Assembly: GCF_000802305.1 (NCBI RefSeq) | Contig: NZ_JTDK01000010.1 | Location: 1-64,000 of the forward strand | DNA from: Microbacterium mangrovi | GTDB taxonomy: Bacteria; Actinomycetota; Actinomycetes; Actinomycetales; Microbacteriaceae | Direction of reading: 5' to 3' | DNA length: 64,000 nucleotides | Shown here: positions 60,629-64,000 of the stretch, in pieces | Position numbering within the stretch: position 1 is the stretch's first letter | Layout: each line of letters begins with the position of its first letter | Program-made: the position numbers and the translations under genes | The notes under the pieces: model-generated | The model's database searches: none | Seen by the model: only the letters and a program-made list of their open reading frames with translations | Told to the model about the DNA's origin: nothing

Positions 60629-62008
60629 ATGGACACCTCCGCCGCCACGCCCGTCGCCGTCGCCGCTCTTCCCGGTGCGCTCCCGCTGGCCGGGGCGCCT
60701 CGCCCGGTCCGGCGCCTCGCGCCGCCCGAGGTGCCCTGGCCCGGAAGCCTGGCGGCCCACGGAGACGAATCCTGCTTCCTCGTGGACGCCGCACTGCTTC
60801 GGGACTGGCCGGGCTGGGATGCCGATCCGGACAGCCACGTGCTCGGGCCGGCCGACCTCGTCCGCCGGGACGACGGGCACGATGTCGTCCTGCCGCTGTG
60901 CACGGAGCGTCTCGTGAGATTCCTGCAGAGGCGAACCGGTCGCGGCGCGCTGCTGAGCGCCGGTGAGGCGGTCACCGTGCTCGTCAGCATCCTCCGGGGC
61001 ACCGCAGACGCGTTGGCGCGCTCACCGTTCGCCGCCGGTGAATGGTGGCTGACGGATGCCGGCAAACCGGTGTTCGTGCAGGGCGACGGCCCGGATGCGG
61101 CCATGGCGGCGGATGTCTGTCTCGCCGCTCTCGGCGGAGTCCTCCCCGAGACGCCACAGCTGCGGGAGCGGCTCGGTGCCGGCACGAACGGCGGGCAGGA
61201 GCAGGCGAGCGCGGACCTGGCCCACCCGCGCGCCCTCGCCGCGGCACTGCCGGAGATCGAGGCGGCCCTGTTCGCCCGCACTGCACCCGAACCGTTGGCG
61301 ACGACCGATCTCGCGCCGGCGCGGGCGCGCGTCCTCGGCGCCGTGACCGAACGCGCGGACGACGTCCTCGCGCACACGGGCCGAGGGCGCTGGAACGCTC
61401 TTTCCGGTTTCGTCGACAGTGACCTGCGCGAGGTGCTTGCGGCCGGATGGGACGCGCTCCGTGAACGCGTGCGCCGGAGGACGCGCTCGCGCGCACGCGA
61501 GTCCGGTTCGCGGGCATCCCGTCGCCGAATGGTCCTGGTCGCCGGGCTCGCCGGTGCGGCGGTGATCGCCGTCGGGCTCCTCTGGCCGCACGGTGATCCG
61601 GGGAGCAAGGGTGGCGCGGCGCCGGGTCGTCCCGTCACATCGCCCCCGGCCACGGCCTCGGCGCCCGCACGGACCCCGACGACCGCGTCGCCCGCGTCGT
61701 CGACCGCGTCGACGTCGACGATCGCCACGCGGGTGCAGGCCATGCTCGCCGCGCGCATCGCCTGCGGGGACGACCGGGCGTGTCGCGGATCCTTCTCGGA
61801 GGATCCGGACCACGTGATTCCTCCCGGGGCGATCGACCGAGCGGACCAGTCGGTCGAGCTGCTCGACGACTTCGGGGGCGCCGCCGTCCTGCGGGTGGCC
61901 AGCAGCGCGGCGACGGGCAGGGGGCGCAGTCAGCTGGTCGTCGTGGTCCGCACAGACAAGAAATGGCTGATCCGCGACGTCACAGACGCCGCGGATCAGC
62001 CAGGGTGA
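60629..62008 (+). CDS. Single-pass membrane protein with degenerate kinase-like N-terminal region
   Basis: A 459-residue protein. Residues 45-170 hold SAGEAVTVLVSILRGTADALARSP followed by GEWWLTDAGKPVFVQGDG, an order that recalls the E-helix and the catalytic/DFG region of Ser/Thr kinases but without the HRD and DFG aspartates; this resemblance is my inference. One membrane helix lies near residues 305-322 (VLVAGLAGAAVIAVGLLWP), after a basic patch. A T/S/P/A-rich linker and a small extracellular domain with a Cys pair (CGDDRAC) follow. CACACT at 60617-60622 is 6 nt before the ATG. Confidence 0.75.
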   Translation: MDTSAATPVAVAALPGALPLAGAPRPVRRLAPPEVPWPGSLAAHGDESCFLVDAALLRDWPGWDADPDSHVLGPADLVRRDDGHDVVLPLCTERLVRFLQRRTGRGALLSAGEAVTVLVSILRGTADALARSPFAAGEWWLTDAGKPVFVQGDGPDAAMAADVCLAALGGVLPETPQLRERLGAGTNGGQEQASADLAHPRALAAALPEIEAALFARTAPEPLATTDLAPARARVLGAVTERADDVLAHTGRGRWNALSGFVDSDLREVLAAGWDALRERVRRRTRSRARESGSRASRRRMVLVAGLAGAAVIAVGLLWPHGDPGSKGGAAPGRPVTSPPATASAPARTPTTASPASSTASTSTIATRVQAMLAARIACGDDRACRGSFSEDPDHVIPPGAIDRADQSVELLDDFGGAAVLRVASSAATGRGRSQLVVVVRTDKKWLIRDVTDAADQPG

Positions 62009-62020
62009 GGCAGTGCCGGG

Positions 62021-63775
62021 TCAGATGCCGAGATCCGCCTGGAAGTCGCCGGCCTCGAGACGGGTCTTGATCGCGCCCAGGAAGCGCGCCGCATCGGCAC
62101 CGTCGATGATCCGGTGGTCGTACGACAGCGCCAGGTAGACGTAGGAGCGCACCGAGATGGCTTCCTTGCCGTCGACCGTCACGATCCCGGGCCGCTTGAC
62201 GACGGTGCCGGTGCCCAGGATCGCCGACTGGGGCAGGAACACGACCGGGGTGTCGAACAGCGCGCCGCGCGACCCGGTGTTGGTCAGCGTGAACGTGCCG
62301 CCGCCGAGCTCGTCGGGCTTCAGCTTGTTGTCGCGCGTGCGGGCAGCGAGGTCGGCGATCTCGTGCGCGATCTGCGCGATGTTCTTCGAGCCCGCGTCGC
62401 GCAGGACCGGCGTGAGCAGGCCGCGCTCGGTGTCGACCGCGATCGAGATGTTCTCGGTCGCCGGGTAGACGATCTGGTCGCCGTCCACGGTCGCGTTCAC
62501 GATCGGGAAGGCCTGCAGAGCCTCGGCGGCGGCGAGGGCGAAGAACGGCAGGAACGACAGCTTGTCGCCCGTCTTGGCGAGGAAGTCGTTCTTGGCACGG
62601 TCGCGGAACGACGCCACCTTGGTGACGTCCACCTCGACGACGGTCGTCAGCTGCGCGGTCTGCTGCATCGACGCGACCGCGCGCTCGGCGAGGATCTTGC
62701 GAAGACGCGACATCGGCTGCGTCGTTCCGCGCAGAGCGGAGACCTCGCGAGGAGCGCGTGCCGCGGCGGCCGGCGCTGCGGCAGCTGCGGCGGGGGCGGA
62801 TGCCGCCTCGGCCGCCTTGAGGACGTCCTCCTTGCGGATGCGGCCGCCGACGCCGCTGCCGGTGACAGTGGTGAGGTCGATGCCGTTCTGCTGCGCGAGG
62901 CGGCGGACCAGCGGGGTGACGTAGGTCACGTCATCGGCGGGTGCCGGGGCCGACGGTGCCGGGGCGGACGGTGCGGGCGCGGCGGGTGCCGGCGCGGCGG
63001 GAGCAGCTGCAGCAGGAGCAGGAGCAGGAGCGGCCGGAGCCGCCGGAGCGGGGGCTGCCGGAGCTGCCGCAGTGGGCGCGGGAGCTGCCGGAGCGGGCGC
63101 GGCCGGGGCCTCGACCTCGGCCGCGGGCGCCGGGGCGGCGGGTGCGGCCGGAGCATCGCCGATGCGCGCGAGCGCGGCGCCGACGGCGACGGTCTCGTCT
63201 TCCTGGACGAGGATCGCCTGAAGGGTGCCCGCGACCGGCGAGGGGATCTCGGTGTCGACCTTGTCGGTGGAGATCTCCAGCAGGGGCTCGTCGATCGCGA
63301 CGTCGTCGCCGACCTGCTTGAGCCAGCGGGTCACGGTTCCTTCGGTGACGCTCTCGCCGAGCTCGGGGAGGACGACCTCGGTGCCGCCGGAGGAAGCGGG
63401 GGCGGGGGCGGCGGGTGCCGACTCGGCCGGTGCGGCTGCGGCGGGCGCAGGCTGAGCAGCGGGTTCGGGTGCGGGGGCGGCCGGAGCCTCGGCCGGAGCG
63501 GCGGGCTCGGGCTCGGGAGCTGCAGCGGGCTCGGCGGCGCTGTCGCCGATCTTGGCCAGGACGGCACCGACCTCGACGGTCTCGTCTTCCTGCACCAGGA
63601 TCTCCTGGATCACGCCGCTCACGGGGGAGGGGATCTCGGTGTCGACTTTGTCCGTCGAGATCTCGAGCAGACCTTCGTCCTCCTGAACCGTGTCTCCGAC
63701 GTTCTTGAGCCAGCGGGTTACCGTTCCCTCGGTGACGCTTTCACCGAGAGCAGGCAGGACCACGGAAGTGCTCAT
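62021..63775 (-). CDS. sucB: Dihydrolipoamide acyltransferase (E2) with two lipoyl domains
   Basis: The E2 core of the pyruvate/2-oxoglutarate dehydrogenase complexes, 584 residues. Lipoyl domain 1 spans residues 3-79 with Lys43 in [10 protein letters not shown], and a near copy spans 132-208 with Lys172. Ala/Pro-rich linkers (80-130 and 209-282) give swinging flexibility. The E1/E3-binding domain is at about 284-322 ([18 protein letters not shown]), and the catalytic domain ends in [16 protein letters not shown] with the active His. In actinobacteria this E2 serves both complexes with AceE and OdhA. It lies 74 bp after lpdA. Confidence 0.93.
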   Translation of the reverse strand: MSTSVVLPALGESVTEGTVTRWLKNVGDTVQEDEGLLEISTDKVDTEIPSPVSGVIQEILVQEDETVEVGAVLAKIGDSAAEPAAAPEPEPAAPAEAPAAPAPEPAAQPAPAAAAPAESAPAAPAPASSGGTEVVLPELGESVTEGTVTRWLKQVGDDVAIDEPLLEISTDKVDTEIPSPVAGTLQAILVQEDETVAVGAALARIGDAPAAPAAPAPAAEVEAPAAPAPAAPAPTAAAPAAPAPAAPAAPAPAPAAAAPAAPAPAAPAPSAPAPSAPAPADDVTYVTPLVRRLAQQNGIDLTTVTGSGVGGRIRKEDVLKAAEAASAPAAAAAAPAAAARAPREVSALRGTTQPMSRLRKILAERAVASMQQTAQLTTVVEVDVTKVASFRDRAKNDFLAKTGDKLSFLPFFALAAAEALQAFPIVNATVDGDQIVYPATENISIAVDTERGLLTPVLRDAGSKNIAQIAHEIADLAARTRDNKLKPDELGGGTFTLTNTGSRGALFDTPVVFLPQSAILGTGTVVKRPGIVTVDGKEAISVRSYVYLALSYDHRIIDGADAARFLGAIKTRLEAGDFQADLGI

Positions 63776-63849
63776 GCGTATCTCTCCTTACGGATTGGCC
63801 GATGTGTTTCTAGCTTAGTGTCGTGCGAGGCCGCACAAAGTTGCACGGC

Positions 63850-64000
63850 CTACAAAGCGTGCAGGGGTTTGCCCGCGAGGGCGAGGAAGGCTTCGCCGAG
63901 CGCCTCGCTCTGCGTCGGGTGCGCGTGGACGAACGGTGCGATGTCCTCGGGATGCGCGCCCCAGCCGACCGCGAGCTGGCCCTCGGTGATCAGTTCGCCG
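63850..64000 (-). CDS. lpdA: Dihydrolipoamide dehydrogenase, C-terminal end (cut by window edge)
   Basis: The last 50 codons of an open reading frame entering from the right edge, stop TAG at 63850-63852. The visible residues include GQLAVGWGAHPEDIAPFVHAHP then TQSEALGEAF, the dimer-interface end of flavin E3 enzymes, where the active-site His-Pro (AHPT) and the Glu of SEALGE form the catalytic dyad. It is upstream of the E2 gene on the same strand, and completes the E1 (aceE), E2 and E3 set in this window. Confidence 0.9.
   Translation of the reverse strand, partial: GELITEGQLAVGWGAHPEDIAPFVHAHPTQSEALGEAFLALAGKPLHAL

Noticed and set aside
62926..63708. Repeat-rich ORFs on the plus strand and possible tandem-repeat element
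   Set aside because: The repetitive DNA is explained by Ala/Pro-rich linkers and the duplicated lipoyl domains of the E2 gene.

Overview
The window is high-GC actinobacterial chromosome, very probably from a Microbacterium-like member of the Microbacteriaceae. The basis is the strong G/C third-position bias, many GTG starts, a DUF222/HNH gene at the left edge, RbpA, PafBC, a PucR-type regulator beside a type II fatty acid synthase operon, DUF3145, polyphosphate glucokinase and an AceE-type pyruvate dehydrogenase E1. I see no insertion sequence, prophage, integron or CRISPR array. Genes are dense and most are core genes.

1-9 kb: a truncated DUF222 gene, DUF1622, an SGNH hydrolase, an SF2 helicase, a ferritin-like/VIT1 iron transporter, DUF2871, tRNA-Leu(GAG), an M20 peptidase, UppP and a HAD phosphatase. 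9-18 kb: TrmI, an FKBP lipoprotein, PafB, PafC, TatA, TatC, a HelY-type helicase and Lnt, largely head to tail with overlapping stops and starts. The Pup/proteasome genes that commonly sit between trmI and pafBC in relatives are not there. 18-30 kb: RbpA, an NfeD-SPFH-GDPD operon, an atypical SDR, an S9 peptidase, DUF2510 and HdeD membrane proteins, RNase H, peptide deformylase, a DMT transporter, a lipoprotein/secreted-protein pair of less GC-rich composition, and a Fpg/Nei glycosylase.

30-42 kb: a small membrane protein, a CAU tRNA, a YtcJ-type amidohydrolase with a divergent TetR regulator, DUF3145, then on the minus strand aceE-fasR-fabD-fabH-acpP-fabF, which links acetyl-CoA supply to fatty acid synthesis. 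42-50 kb: tRNA-Val, a zinc-ribbon coiled-coil protein, a polymerase-only family A enzyme, RNase P RNA, ppgK, a 58-aa protein, glnA2 and glnE. 57.8-64 kb: glnA, an RDD protein, DUF4191, a single-pass membrane protein, a two-lipoyl-domain E2 and the end of lpdA.

The most unusual region is 50.5-57.7 kb, lying between glnE and glnA. It holds a class II glutamine amidotransferase plus an RpiR regulator, divergent from a glutamine-synthetase-like enzyme, an APC permease, a class III aminotransferase and a FluG-N-terminus-like amidohydrolase. The synthetase-like protein lacks the ammonium-site FDGS loop and the adenylylation tyrosine loop. I read this as a candidate gamma-glutamylation pathway for an unknown amine.

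A recurrent signal is a -10 hexamer placed 6-7 nt before an ATG or GTG, which predicts leaderless transcripts for a dozen or more genes and fixes several starts. Intergenic signals include a GlnR-type box before glnA, two copies of a 14-mer containing a perfect DnaA box, and several palindromes that look like operators.
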